DNA of 64,000 bases from Chamaelirium japonicum (Eukaryota > Streptophyta > Magnoliopsida > Liliales > Melanthiaceae), in the NCBI GenBank assembly GCA_947650365.1, contig OX393549.1, positions 88,530,170-88,594,169 on the forward strand, given 5' to 3'. The notes beneath the pieces were generated by a model. That model was not told the origin of the DNA. It saw only the letters and a list, made by a program, of their open reading frames with translations, and made no database searches. This document shows, piece by piece, positions 51,301-61,115 of this stretch. Numbering within the stretch: the stretch's first letter is position 1; each line of letters starts with the position of its first letter. Both the position numbers and the translations under genes were made by a program.

Positions 51301-53590
51301 CAAAAAAAACCTAAAAGGCCAATTGATGGGTAAGTAGACCTACCTTTATTCAATTGTAGCCCATGCAATCAAAGCAGCCTTCAACTTTACCCCATAGAGT
51401 CTGAATGAAGAGGGTAGAAGGCAAGATTTGATATGGGGAATTGCTATCATGTCTTTGGACTATAAGCCCAATGGAAAAAATATTGGACCACAAGAATGCA
51501 AACTAAAACAAAAAAATACAATGTCTTCAGTGTTCTTCAACGTACACGTTAGATAAATTTCATAAAACACCAATTATCAAAGCAGAAAGGGCCGTAGTTG
51601 ATGGATCAATATTGATTAGGAAACATCGGAAGGCCTAAAGGAATAAAAGAATACATCATGATTGTTTACTGTTTTAAAATATTTGACAACAAATGTGCAC
51701 ATATAGCATATTACACATAGATAATTGTTTTACTATTACATATTACAGATAACGCTACACATACGCTTGCCTTGATATGTGGAAAAAAAAGACTAGACTC
51801 CTAAGATTTAAAAATCCAAAGGAATGGAGGAGCAATGTGGCTTCAGTGTTCTTCTTAACGGTACAAACCGATGCACATCATAGAACACACATATCAATTC
51901 CGAACGGATATCAGGTAATGGATAGCTGCTGTTTAACCGAAAACATATAAAGGCCTGAAGGATCCTGTTTAAGCATTCTGAAGGAGCGTAAAGATAAAAA
52001 CGCAGAAAAATCCATTATTTAGCATCAAGAAAGAAATAAAAGCAATGATAGGCATAAACATCATGAAACAGTTTAGTCATTGCAACAGATTTGGGCTTCA
52101 TCAGCATTAAAAAAAAATTGAGAAGACATAATACCTTATTGGACTCAGGTGAAAGAAAATTTAAGCAACACAGAATAACATGGCTTCCATTCAAGTCCTT
52201 GATGAGATCAAGAAAGCCGGGTTTTAGGGCCGAAACTACCAGCACGATTTCCGGCTGGTTTTTGATAATCTCTATCAATCTCTGCACCGCCCTTGTCCTG
52301 AAACGATATTATTATAGTAATCAAAACCCAATTAGACCAACCAATGTAGGATCTCACATGTTTAAGAAACAACACAACCTAAAGAACAAGACAACTTAGA
52401 CATCAAAGAGCACGGCAATACCCGTGCGTGTCGAGAGAGATCCTGACAAGCTCCGCTGGATCATTGGTGAGCTCAAGGAGGATCCTCATCCTCTGCTGTC
52501 TGCAGCACACAACCAGCAGCTTCTGCATGAGATAGTTCCCAAAGGGGTCCTTCATGAGCTCAACCACGTGACATAAGATCGCGTTAATCACCACATCGAT
52601 CTCATGAGGATGACGAGCATTGATCATGTCTTGCAGGACCAGACACCCTTCCTGGTCCTTTGCCATGCGGTAGATGTCCATATTCATCAAGTCATCCCGA
52701 CTTTGCATCCGAGCCAAGTTTACATGACTTCCTCCGGTATGCCGGAGGTTGTCGAGCACCCACCTCCACCTTTTGCTATCAATGCAGCTCCCACTGATTC
52801 CCACATAATCAAAAGTGCTTCCTCGGTTTCTCTCCAAGTGTAGGGGGTGAGGATCGTAGAATGCCGAGGGAGGAGGGGGGGCCAGATGGTTTGATGTCGC
52901 CGGTGAGGCATAAAGCTCCTCCGGCGGTCCTCGAGGAACAGAGCTACTTCGATTCGGTAAACCCAAATTTCGATCCAACCCATTCTGCTGTGGCTGCAGA
53001 TTGGCTTCGGCAATCGAAGACCGGTGGACGGATGAGAGCGGTGGGTATAATTCTGGGTCGAAGCAATGACCGTTCATATACCGCGGAAGCAGAGAGTAGG
53101 CCCTCGAGGAGCTCGGAAGATCAGAACGTCGAAACGCCTCCTGCTCAATGGGGCTCTTCGCTGTGAAACCATCATAACCAGCCGGGAGCGCGCACGGGTC
53201 GATCGACTGGTTCCCAAATCGGACCGCGGCGTTTGCCGGCGGACCGGTTGCCGCGTCTCGGAGTTGCCCCACGCGAAGCTTCTCCAATATCTTCCGCACC
53301 ACGTCAATAGGCTTAGGGCGATCACCCAGTTCAGGGCAGGGCCGGAAAGGGTCGCCACCGCCGCCGCCGCCGCCGCCGTCATTACCGGAGTGCGAGCTAG
53401 AGGCGGACGACGAGGCCTCTGAGCACATGCCAATGCGGTGGCCCTGACGGAGGGCATGGCCATGGGTTGGTGATGGGCCATCGCCGTACGTGTCATGTAC
53501 TGCAAAACCATGGTGGGCGTGGGTCCGATGGATGGTGCTATGACGGGGAGAGGGAGTCCCATCCGGCAGATTCTCCATCTTCTCCCTCAT
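35597..53590 (-). CDS. Pumilio/PUF-family RNA-binding protein
   Basis: PUF proteins bind 3' UTR motifs and repress or destabilise mRNAs. Exons in transcript order: 53590-52422, 52297-52135, 38310-38147, 36051-35790, 35707-35597. They total 1869 bp, or 622 residues; every join has GT-AG and matching phase. The ATG at 53588-53590 (MREKMENLPDG) is the first real one; the in-frame codon further upstream is TTG. Residues 1-304 are low-complexity with a Gly run. From about 305 the PUF repeats follow: DQEGCLVLQ, FGNYLMQK, HGTRAVQR, NGSHVILC, HGCVVLQS, FGNYVVQY, SSNVVEKC, YANYVIQS, then the C-terminal CKRIFNR. It resembles the Arabidopsis APUM7-12 group. Repeat 4 has Ser and Leu where Asn and Gln are usual. 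Intron 2 is 13.8 kb and full of transposons; the GA tract at 53780-53825 is probably in the leader. Confidence 0.9.
36117..36189. repeat. (TA)n(GA)n compound microsatellite in PUF intron 3
   Basis: About 23 TA units followed by about 13 GA units, then GTAGCCTACTCC. It resembles the left borders of palindromic units 3 and 7, but no mirrored right side was found, so it may be a half unit. Confidence 0.85.
36670..36750 (+). mobile_element. SINE-like fragment sharing a hairpin tail
   Basis: CTTACGCGGTGTCGCGTATAAATAAAGTGGTGC matches in form the tail of the SINE-like element at 31255-31400. Confidence 0.35.
37558..37925 (+). mobile_element. TRIM retrotransposon with a palindromic 5' end
   Basis: A 117-bp LTR at 37809-37925 starts TGAGG, contains AGTCCCACATCGATAAAG as in other plant TRIMs, and ends TATCTAACA. 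A partial direct LTR (37647-37715) ends the same way and is followed at once by TGGTTTCAGAGC (37716-37727), an initiator-Met primer site with one change. A G-rich polypurine tract (37791-37807) precedes the 3' LTR. To the left, 37558-37642 is an inverted LTR copy, making a large hairpin. It has no coding capacity and lies in intron 3 of the PUF gene. Confidence 0.7.
38865..39360 (+). mobile_element. Divergent LTR-related fragment
   Basis: It shares ordered motifs with the LTRs at 46084 and 48459: GGGGATGTCCACGACCTCAT, TTTCAGCATGAACAAAATTA, GATGTGGCAT and TTGGGCTT, then CT-rich leader sequence. It is an old relative, possibly a solo LTR extending to about 39830. It lies in PUF intron 2. Confidence 0.55.
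39361..41465. other. PUF intron 2 sequence, no gene seen
   Basis: Includes (CT)n just upstream at 39265-39302 and weak similarity to LTR leader sequence up to about 39830. The rest shows no recognisable ORF. 41180-41400 has GATCCGAT/ATCCATATCC-type MITE debris. Confidence 0.35.
41474..42051. mobile_element. Mutator-type MITE in PUF intron 2 (CATGGTTT family)
   Basis: ATGGTTTTAAATTTCG at the left and (inverted) GCATGGTTTCAAATTTCAG at the right. TTAGGGCC occurs at 41466-41473 and 42052-42059, an 8-bp perfect repeat (8 of 9 if the duplication is 9 bp). The interior is rich in GAAATTTCG motifs. Confidence 0.68.
42952..45260 (-). mobile_element. ORF1-only LINE (L1-type), 3' end with poly-A
   Basis: Minus strand. 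ORF1 runs from about 45250 to 43142, then a short 3' UTR (with AATAAACCGGTAGGGGTCTA) and poly-A (T-run 42952-42962). No reverse transcriptase follows, so the element is internally deleted or naturally ORF1-only. It sits in PUF intron 2, in the gene's sense orientation. Target duplications were not found. Confidence 0.75.
43142..45199 (-). pseudogene. LINE ORF1 (DUF4283 + CCHC-like), one in-frame stop
   Basis: ORF1 of plant L1 elements encodes an RNA-binding protein. The N-terminal part has the DUF4283 pattern (VGRKPFFPKFQDVMHKLWKP, then LFLFKF and VLEEGPWYFEGRVVVLKRW). After an in-frame TGA at 44822-44824 the same frame continues with IRLPDLPIDWW and the knuckle-type CAKCKIFGHAT, in which the last Cys of the CX2CX4HX4C pattern is not obvious. 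The stop sits where Trp is usual, so it is probably a single TGG to TGA change. About 440 acidic, Ser/Gly-rich residues follow. The coding frame may start further upstream, near 45250; the codon at 45197-45199 is TTG. Confidence 0.8.
45261..46078. other. PUF intron 2 sequence, no gene seen
   Basis: GGCCTAGGCGCCCA and CACCTAGGCAGTGCC at 45272-45320 look like MITE debris. Otherwise featureless. Confidence 0.35.
46084..47413 (+). repeat. 5' LTR
   Basis: 1330 bp, followed after two bases by the primer-binding site. It differs from the 3' LTR at about 46695 (A versus C) and at two bases near 47400. Confidence 0.92.
47440..48579 (+). CDS. Proline-rich ORF of the non-autonomous LTR element
   Basis: 379 codons from the ATG at 47440 to TAG at 48577-48579; the last 40 codons lie in the 3' LTR. 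The first 110 residues (MSYHSVRSHYSLDPLD..., RDRAHDLDLSSKPFVQW, LDDIDDELAWREKQN) resemble no gag known to me. Residues about 110-235 are Pro/Glu-rich with repeated PPPV, EEFLPPS and EEPPLP blocks. No zinc knuckle, protease or polymerase motif is visible. It may be a drifted gag remnant or a captured host segment. Expression is unproven, but the frame is open in a young element. Confidence 0.6.
   Translation: MSYHSVRSHYSLDPLDTRTYKEFVKLYKSFGPCPTLFPRSPMEHRYSSSIRDRAHDLDLSSKPFVQWILRSPSVPSLKFRYIETQLVLDDIDDELAWREKQNQRLARYSRPPPPAEPPPPVEYPVPPVAPLEKHPPPVELPRPMPMEEPPLPSATTEEFLPPSPVPTAVPPPPSVASEEFLPPSAVPTEEPLPPVETTERLLLPFTELTDEAPPPAVLPTTETPVEPSSSAELPSQLQSESVGEFQPVEPLTRFDFVGTDRPPTARVLLFTYFSSFWPSLDASNLFARGPEVVDCPRHHLLGIHHQIQAQRRSHGGGLPPATGDVFRRKLEDEFFAAEAIDEDLISTFRSSPHLPFIVGDIYLLSFLFYAWKTLAVWAC
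48459..49788 (+). repeat. 3' LTR
   Basis: 1330 bp, near-identical to the 5' LTR and followed by the target duplication ACTGG. Confidence 0.92.
50191..50851. mobile_element. hAT MITE in PUF intron 2 (CAGTGTTTT ends)
   Basis: CAGTGTTTTAAAA and (inverted) CAGTGTTTTCAGAGGCGG form TIRs. GTTTTTCC occurs at 50183-50190 and 50852-50859, a perfect 8-bp duplication. Both arms are rich in GGGGCTTACGCCCC. Confidence 0.78.
50860..52134. other. PUF intron 2, proximal part, no gene seen
   Basis: AT-rich with ordinary intron character; no transposon terminus identified. Confidence 0.4.
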
Positions 53591-53779
53591 CGACTTTCTC
53601 CTCGACCCAACATTCAATAAAAAGGCCCCATAGAAGGGATCAAAACAGAGAAAAAAAGGGATCAAAGGAGCTTAACCGAAGATAAGCAGTTGGAATGGAT
53701 AATACCCAGATTTGAAAACCAAGAATTGGATAGGCATTGCAGTTTACAGGGTTTTGGGTTTTGGGATAGAGTCCATGAA

Positions 53780-53825
<46 letters not shown>
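53780..53825. repeat. (GA)n microsatellite upstream of PUF start codon
   Basis: About 23 GA units, reading CT in the gene's direction, about 190 bp before the ATG. CT-rich leaders are common in plant genes. Confidence 0.92.
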
Positions 53826-53826
<1 letters not shown>

Positions 53827-54193
53827 CAAGAGTAGGGTTCGGGGTCGGGGGATTTTACAGAGATTACAATGACTATAGTAGGGGTCGGGGGAGAGGTTTT
53901 ACACACGATTGGAGATTGAAAACACTACACTTATATCAAAAAAATACAGAGCAGAGAAGAGACAGAGGAGGAGAAGAGGGGATCATATATGTGGGTTTAT
54001 AGGGTTATTTTAATATTTTTTTATTCAGAATAAAATATAATAAACAATTTAAGATTTTACCTTTGAGATTAGATAAACTTTGTCTTTGAGATTAGCAACA
54101 AATAATAACAAACCCATCATTTTAAAAACAAGGAAAATCCTAGGGAACTAATGGAATTCATAGGGTCCATCTTCGGATAAAATAACATTAACT

Positions 54194-55336
54194 AACTCCA
54201 CTCTTGTTACTCTCATCCCTCTGGATCCCTCCAGCAAGGCTTATTTCCGGCCTATTAGCTTATGTAATGCCATTTATAATTTGGCGGCTAAAATCCTAGC
54301 GGAATGGCTTCATTTAGTACTCCATATGCTTATCTCCAAAGATCGGGGGCTTTAGTGAGTGGCCGCAACATGAGTGGGCGTAACATCTTGGATAAACATT
54401 ATTCTTGCTCATAAGCTACTCCACTCTATGCAGCCAGGGATGGAACCAGGATTTTATATTGGGAGGGACCAAGGTATAATAATTTCCATTTGGGGGTGGG
54501 AGAAGTATGAATCTAAGTTTTTTTTGTATGCTAAGATTAAGATATTTATTATATAAATTAAAAAAATAATAATAATTAAGGGGCGCCATGGCCTCCCTTG
54601 GTCCATACATTGTTTCGTCCCTGTATGCAGCATTCCTCTCTCAACTTGAATTTGGTTGCTCTCAAAATGGATATGGCTAGCACGTATGATCGCATGGCTT
54701 GGGACTTCCTGTGCAAGGTCCTTAGCCACTTTGGGTTCTCAGACAAGTGGACGATTTGGATTATGGGCTGTGTTGAGCAACCTTCTTTCTCTATCTTGTT
54801 GAATGGCTCACACGCTCGTTGGTTCAATTCGTTGCGGGGGCTTTGACAGGGTGATCCGTTCGCTCCTTTCGTCTCTATCCTTGGTGTTGAAGTTCTCACT
54901 CTACGAGATCATGGGACTCTTCATGATGTGCGGCCGTCGTCTGCAGGCCCGACTGTCTAGACCCTCTCATATGCTGATGATTGTCTTCTTTTTGTTGCTG
55001 TTGATTGCTTCGAGGTCCAATGGAAGTTATGTAGCATACTTAACATGTCCAATGTGTCGGGGCCCTTCATGGGTAAGCTGGTTTTTAACCTTATTGACCA
55101 ATGGGACACCTTGTGGGTTCAATTTTGCATCTACAATTATGGGTCCTCTCCTGATCTTTGGAATTGGTCGCAGCCACGCAGCTGCTCATGGGCTCGGCGC
55201 ACGGTGTGTACTGGTGTTGCTCTGGTTTGCAACCACACCTACCTCATGGTTGGCCCCTTGATCCATTACCCGGATGGTCGTGCCTGTTTGCATGCATTCC
55301 TCTGGTTTATAATGATGTGCTATTAAAAAAAAAAAA
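54194..55336 (+). pseudogene. LINE reverse-transcriptase fragment with poly-A
   Basis: Reading across frames gives NSTLVTLIPLDPSSKAYFRP and ISLCNAIYNLAAKILAEWL, then DMASTYDRMAWDFL, LNGSHARWFNSLRGL(stop)QGDP and SYADDCLLFV, the L1-type reverse-transcriptase motifs in order. YADD is at 54970-54981. Several stops and frameshifts make it dead. It ends in a poly-A at 55323-55336 after GTTTATAATGATGTGCTATT. A hAT MITE interrupts it at 54435-54623. Confidence 0.82.
54435..54623. mobile_element. hAT MITE nested in the LINE fragment
   Basis: It starts CAGGGATGGAACC and ends TTTCGTCCCTG. TATGCAGC occurs at 54427-54434 and 54624-54631, a perfect 8-bp duplication. Removing it restores continuity of the flanking LINE sequence. 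Confidence 0.82.
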
Positions 55337-55339
55337 AGA

Positions 55340-56060
55340 GGGGAGGGGGGGGGTTGATAGGTCTCTGGCCAAAAGACCAACTAGCCTAAAGGACACCAAA
55401 TTATTAGGACAAAAATATCTCTCACTGCACTTCAAATTTAGGTTTTATGTCACTCTTTTAAAACTAAACCCTAAGATCCATAAGCCAAAGTTTGAATCCT
55501 AGACCTAGAAATTATAAACCGAACTCTTCCGCCCCTCGTGGCTTCTTGTCTCCGTTGTTCGTCTATTCTCGTGTCCGCCTCCGTCACCACTGATCGGGAG
55601 AAATAAAAAAAATGGGAGGCCAATGTGAGAATATTTTAGAGTTATGGCACCCCTTTTCACCGAACCGAGATTTTGACCAGAGATCTTAGGCAAAACATAT
55701 CTTTTGCTTGTCCTTTTCACCCCTAACGAACTCCTGTCAAGGACCTTAGCCACATTAATCTTAAAATGAAAAAAAAAACTTTGCTTGGGTCGGAAGTAAG
55801 AGCAAAACTAGTAACTCACTAGTCACTACATAATTCAAATTTTTTTTTTTTTATATCCTCATATCCAACAAGAACGTGACACATGAGGAAACTGATCTCC
55901 GTGTACCATCGGTCACATTGTAACATAAGCGTATAAACATTAAATTAAGGTTGTAGTTTTTGTTGAGCAATGTTATTTAGCCAACCTTCCTTTAGCCAGC
56001 TTGACGTGGCATCCAATCATAGGTGTACGTCCATTTGCATACAAGTTAAGGCCGAGTGTG
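55340..56060. other. Intergenic repeat-derived sequence, no gene seen
   Basis: The segment 55360-55750 shares order and phrasing (AACTAAACCCTAAGAT, TTGAATCCTAGACCTAG, GTGTCCGCCTCCGTCACC, GAGATCTTAGGC) with 58680-59220, so both belong to one unnamed repeat family. Confidence 0.4.
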
Positions 56061-56063
56061 ATT

Positions 56064-56470
56064 CTTTTCTTTTTTTTATAAATCCCTTGGATGTTGAGGG
56101 GGGGTTCGGTCTGGACCCCTACCTGTTTATTAATAGGAAGAAAGAAGGAGAGAGTTACAGTTCAGGTAATGGTAGTACAAATTCGCTATAGGGAAGTCCT
56201 CACTCCCTCTGGTGCGCAGGACACCCAAAGATGGACCAGCGACTTCGTGGAGAGGATCACTCTGTCCACCGGCAGGTAACGGTTCTCGAAAGACCTCTGA
56301 TTCCGCTCCATCCATAAGGACCACGAAATACCAATTGCTAGCGAGTCCCAAGCCCGTCTGTCTCAGCCTCTGAAGCGTCTTCGCCGCCAACGACTCCACA
56401 ACTCATACACGGAGTCCGGGATAGGCCAATCTTAAAGTGGGACCAGACTGCCCTAGAATAGTCGCAACCC
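56064..56470 (-). pseudogene. LINE 3' end with ORF2 C-terminal remnant
   Basis: On the minus strand one frame gives AIGISWSLWMERNQRSFENR and VILSTKSLVHLWVSCAP, the usual C-terminus of L1 ORF2. It is followed by TAATAAACAGGTAGGGGTCC and GACCGAACCCCCC, the same 3' UTR type as the ORF1-only LINE at 42952. Severely truncated. Confidence 0.65.
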
Positions 56471-56694
56471 ATCATCCGAGGTGATTCACCGGTTGGGTCT
56501 GGGTGCAAAGGATGGTGGTGATCGTACCACGTCAGAATGGTTACAGGAAGGTCGGCTATTAGGCTGGTTGAGTAGCATTTTCCTTGTTTTATTAGAAGTC
56601 TGTGCTTATCGCAGCCGTTCGATCAAGATCGATTGTTGTATGAACACAATCAACCCTGATCAACTGAAACAGATATATTTATAATTTTATTGGC

Positions 56695-56905
56695 AAATTA
56701 GGTATAGGTCCTTAACTATTTTGCAATATTAGCCGCAGGTCACCATAATTTACTATATTAGCTAAGGTCCCTATAAGTATACATTCATCTCCAGAAAGAG
56801 TATATATTCATGTTCAAAAACAATATATATTCGTTTCAGAAAGAGTATATATTCATCTTTAGAAAGAGCATATATTAATCGAGAGGGACTTGAGCTATAT
56901 TTTGA
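56695..56905 (+). repeat. Divergent third copy of the TATCCATTCG repeat family
   Basis: TTAGCTAAGGTCCCT, AGTATACATTCATCTCCAGAAAGAG and GAGAGGGACTTGAGCTA relate it to 10315-11075 and 33822-34596, in shortened form. Confidence 0.45.
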
Positions 56906-57512
<607 letters not shown>

Positions 57513-57633
57513 GGGGGGGATCACAACAGAAATAGCTTTTTCCCGATTATTTCTCTTCCACGTTGCGATTTTATTGGCAACTAATGAGCAGCTGCGGGCT
57601 GGCCGCCACCTTACCGGCTGCTCCAGATTCCAG

Positions 57634-57726
57634 ATACGGGACGCCTTATGGGATCACGCGCTGCAAAATGGAACCTTCCAGATGCGGGACGCCTTATGGG
57701 ATCACGCGCTGCAAAATGGAATCTTC
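57634..57726 (+). repeat. 47-bp tandem duplication
   Basis: GGGACGCCTTATGGGATCAC and the following GCGCTGCAAAATGGAA occur twice in succession, 47 bp apart. The surrounding open frame (57648-58322) looks fortuitous. Confidence 0.8.
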
Positions 57727-58104
57727 CCGGCTTCCAGCCCGCAACTAACTTTACCAACAACCAGTTGTTCCCGAGTGCATTTTTGCTGCCGGCTGCTTTT
57801 GCTTCCGGCCCAATCGCAGTCTGCCACGTTGTCCTTCCGGCTACGTTTGCTGTATTTCCTTCCGGCCCAATCACAATGTACCACGTCACCAATTTAAAAG
57901 GTAAGGATGGGACCCATTTATATAGTCCGTCGGCACCGATCGGTGGGCCTGGCACGAATCACAATCGCACGCGGTTGCTGGAGTGCGATTTAAAAGGATC
58001 TCACGACAGGATACAAGTCACTGTAGAATGGCAAAACAGACTTACCACCCAACCAACTCAGGATAAGTCGCAACACTGTATCAAGCAACATGAATGCGGC
58101 TTTG

Positions 58105-58345
58105 GAGTGTATTTTTGCTACCCGATTCATTTGATGCACTTGCTTACGGTCCAATCATTGGCTGCCATATCGTCCAAAAAAAAAAGACATTATGGCCCAA
58201 TCATTGGCTGCCATATCGTCCAAAAGAAAAGACATTACGGCCCAATCGTGAATTGCCACATAGTCCAGAAAAAAGGTTGTGTGGCAGTCCACGATTGGGT
58301 TGTAAGCAAGTGCACCAAATGAATCGAGTAGCAAAAAATACTCTC
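58105..58345. mobile_element. Foldback MITE (TTTTTGCTA...TAGCAAAAA family)
   Basis: GAGTGTATTTTTGCTACCCG and CACTTGCTTACGGTCCAATC at the left mirror TTGGGTTGTAAGCAAGTG and GAGTAGCAAAAAATACTC at the right. The centre holds a tandemly repeated CCAATCATTGGCTGCCATAT unit, three copies. Related to 18605-18770. Confidence 0.65.
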
Positions 58346-58349
58346 GCCC

Positions 58350-60165
58350 TGGGCAGGGTAAAAAACATAAAGGTCGGGTCTGGATGGAATGATAGATATA
58401 GGACCCATACAAGCCCATCGGGCTAGCCAGACCGAGCCATGGCAACGGGTTAGAACCTCGGACTAGCTCGCATCTTACAAACAAGTTGTTAGGTTAGGTT
58501 GTGCCTGCTCGAGTTGGGCCAGACCGGGCCAAGTCGTTTTATAATTTAATTTTTACGGTTTAAGTTTATAAGTTAACAAATAAGTTTAAGCTTACGTTCA
58601 CGTTTCTAAGTTTAAGTTTAAGTTCTAGTTAAAAGTTTAAAATATTTAAACCTTTAAACTTAGTTATTTAAAGGGGGAGATGGTGTATGATAAGAGATCA
58701 GTTTTAACTAAAGTCTCCCAAAATGATGTGGACAAAAATGCCCTCCACACAATTTAAATTTTTCTTAGAATGCCATTAGGTACTCTGAAACTAATCCAAC
58801 CTCCGCCACCGGATCTTCTCGCCTCCGCCGCTCACCACCGTTGGAGCTACTCACTGCCACCAAACCGGACCTAAACCTAACCCTAAACCTAAGATTTATA
58901 GGCTATGGCACAAACCCTAGACCTAGGAATCCTAAACCTAACCGAACCCCCCCCCCCCCCCCCCCCCCGTCCCTCGTTCATTCTCGTCTTTGCCGCCACC
59001 TCTGATACCTGTGCTGGAGACCGCCATGACTGCTCGTGCTTGAAAGAGATGGGAGCAGTGGGCATTTTCAGGTTTGTATATAAAATCAGAGACCTAACAT
59101 TAACAGAAATGTCTCATTGTCCTGCGCCTTCGTGATTTGTTCTGTCAGGGATTAATCACCAATTAACCCTTATTTAAAAGGGCAATGTGGCTTAGTTCCC
59201 TAACAAGAGATCGGTTTGAGTTAAAGGACTGACAATGCTTCGGTTTAGTGAATAGTCCATCCGAAATAACTTTAATTTCACTATCTATTTTACCCCTACA
59301 TATGGATGTACAAAAAATTATATAGAACCAAGATGTTGACAAAAATCATTGTAGCAATTTCGGACTGCTATAGTGATTTTGGACTGCTACGGTGATTTCG
59401 GTTAGGTCTATGGTTAGGACTCTGTGTTAGGGGTACAAAATTAGGTTTAGGATTAGGGTTCACTGTTTAGGGTATAAATTTAGAGTTACGGTTAGGTTTA
59501 GGATTGATTGGCTGGATAATAGAAGGGTAGTTTTGTTAAAGTCAATGGAGAGACTTGATGTTATTGCATCTTTTGGGGAGAGACCTAATGCTAAAGTATC
59601 TTGTTGTCTATTCTTTTCACCAAACTGATCTCTTACCAGAGATCTAACACGAAGACCCCCCTTATTTAAAACATATAATCTAATACTATTTAAACCTATA
59701 AACCTTATCTAGAATATCTTTTCCTCCTTTATGTTCATTGGGGGAGTGGGGACCAACAACGGAAGCAAGACTTAACATTTTACAATCTGCCTAAAAAAAA
59801 CTTAAAACATTTTACAATTTGTATAAAATTAAAAAAAACAACATATTCAATGGGCATAGCTAGTGTAGTTCTTTAGCCCAACTATTAATATTGCTTTTAG
59901 AATTCTAAATAGAACACCTTTTCTTATGGACCTTTTTTGGTATATCATGCAGTTCTAGTGTTTGTATCATTTGTTGTTTCTTAGCTGCATTTGACTCCTG
60001 GTAATTTTTATTAGATTTTTTCTTTATGATCTCTAACTTTGGTCGAAGATATGATTCCTCGAAAAAATTCACATTCCACAGAGTAGGAGGAATGGGATTC
60101 ACTTTCAGCTAAGTATGAGAAAGGGGGTTCACTTTCTACTGAGTAAGATGGAAGAGCTCACTTTT
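58350..60165. other. Repeat-rich intergenic stretch
   Basis: Contains AAGTTTAAG-type low complexity (58550-58670), a repeat-family copy at 58680-59220 matching 55360-55750, a C run at 58949-58968, CCTAAACCTAACCCTAAACC at 58870-58889 resembling degenerate telomere repeat, and TTAGGTTTAGGATTAGGG-like sequence at 59440-59500. No gene. Confidence 0.4.
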
Positions 60166-60166
60166 T

Positions 60167-60171
<5 letters not shown>

Positions 60172-60246
<75 letters not shown>
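60172..60246. repeat. (GA)n microsatellite, about 37 units
   Basis: Uninterrupted GA tract. Confidence 0.97.
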
Positions 60247-60249
<3 letters not shown>

Positions 60250-60730
60250 TTTGTTGGGAATTCGACCACGAGAGTTCGTGCCGATAATCCCACTTTGAGA
60301 CAATTCAGAGATAATAAGAACAATAATAAATCACAGATAAATCAATCAAACACAAACGAGAGAAAACACGAGATTTAAGTGGAAACCCTTGAGGGAAAAA
60401 CCATTGTCGAGCTATCGCTATGGAAAAGCTTCACTATCAAAGGCAAGCAAGAACGAAGTACACCCGACTCCTCTTCTACTTCCTCCAATCTAGATCCATC
60501 TCTTCCCTTTAGGGTTCAACAACCAACACCATAGAAAGCTTCGAAAACTCACCTTTCAATGAAGCTTCGATCCGATCGATCTCCCGTAGATCAATCCCTA
60601 ATGGTTTTCTCTTCCAACGTGATAGAGAAACCTCCTCTATCTCCTTTGATGTTCAGTTGTCGTCCTCTCAATCAATTGTTGTTTACCCTAAAAGGAAAAA
60701 AATCCCTTTTATAGGGTCAAACTCAAAACA
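60247..60730 (-). mobile_element. Possible solo LTR
   Basis: On the minus strand a TATA-like CCCTATAAAAGGG (near 60700) is followed by leader-like sequence with no ORF and an ending at ATTCCCAACAAACCA. The composition fits a copia-type LTR, but no partner LTR or target duplication was found. Confidence 0.3.
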
Positions 60731-60920
60731 AATAAACCAGTAGCCCATGTGAGCTTCGCCCTGGGCGACCAGACTGGCGCCCAGGGCACCGTCGACCTGG
60801 AGCCCGAGCCCAAGCCGCCCTACTGCCTGGGACTGGGGCCTAGGGCACCGTCAACTGTGCGCCAACTAGAGAAGGGCTCCGATCCTGGCACATGTGGGTG
60901 CAAAATCTGGCTAACGCTCT

Positions 60921-61115
60921 ACAGTGGAACCCGCAGCCCTGCCTGGGGCTCATAAAGACGACAATAGGACCCACAGCCCTGCCTGGAGCCCACAAAGATG
61001 ACAGTGGAACCCGCAACCCTGCCTAGGGCCCATGAAGACAATAGTAGGAGCCGCAGCCCTGCCCGGGGCCCATGAAGACAACAGTGGGAGCCACAGACCT
61101 GCTTGGGGCCCACGA
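60921..61115. repeat. 40-bp minisatellite, five copies
   Basis: The phrase CAGCCCTGCCTGGGGC with variants recurs at 60933, 60974, 61014, 61054 and 61094, a spacing of 40-41 bp. It lies just upstream of a TATA-like CTCTATAAATAG (61210), so probably in the U3 part of the LTR of the element that follows. Confidence 0.85.

Noticed and set aside
53591-53665. N-terminal extension of the PUF protein (IPFFLCFDPFYGAFLLN)
   Set aside because: The first codon is TTG, not ATG, and the sequence looks like 5' leader; the ATG at 53588-53590 is preferred.
57648-58322. 224-codon open frame
   Set aside because: It covers a 47-bp duplication and a MITE; composition and lack of motifs argue for chance.
58866-58893. 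Interstitial telomere repeat
   Set aside because: Only a few degenerate CCTAAAC units within a repeat copy; too short to call.
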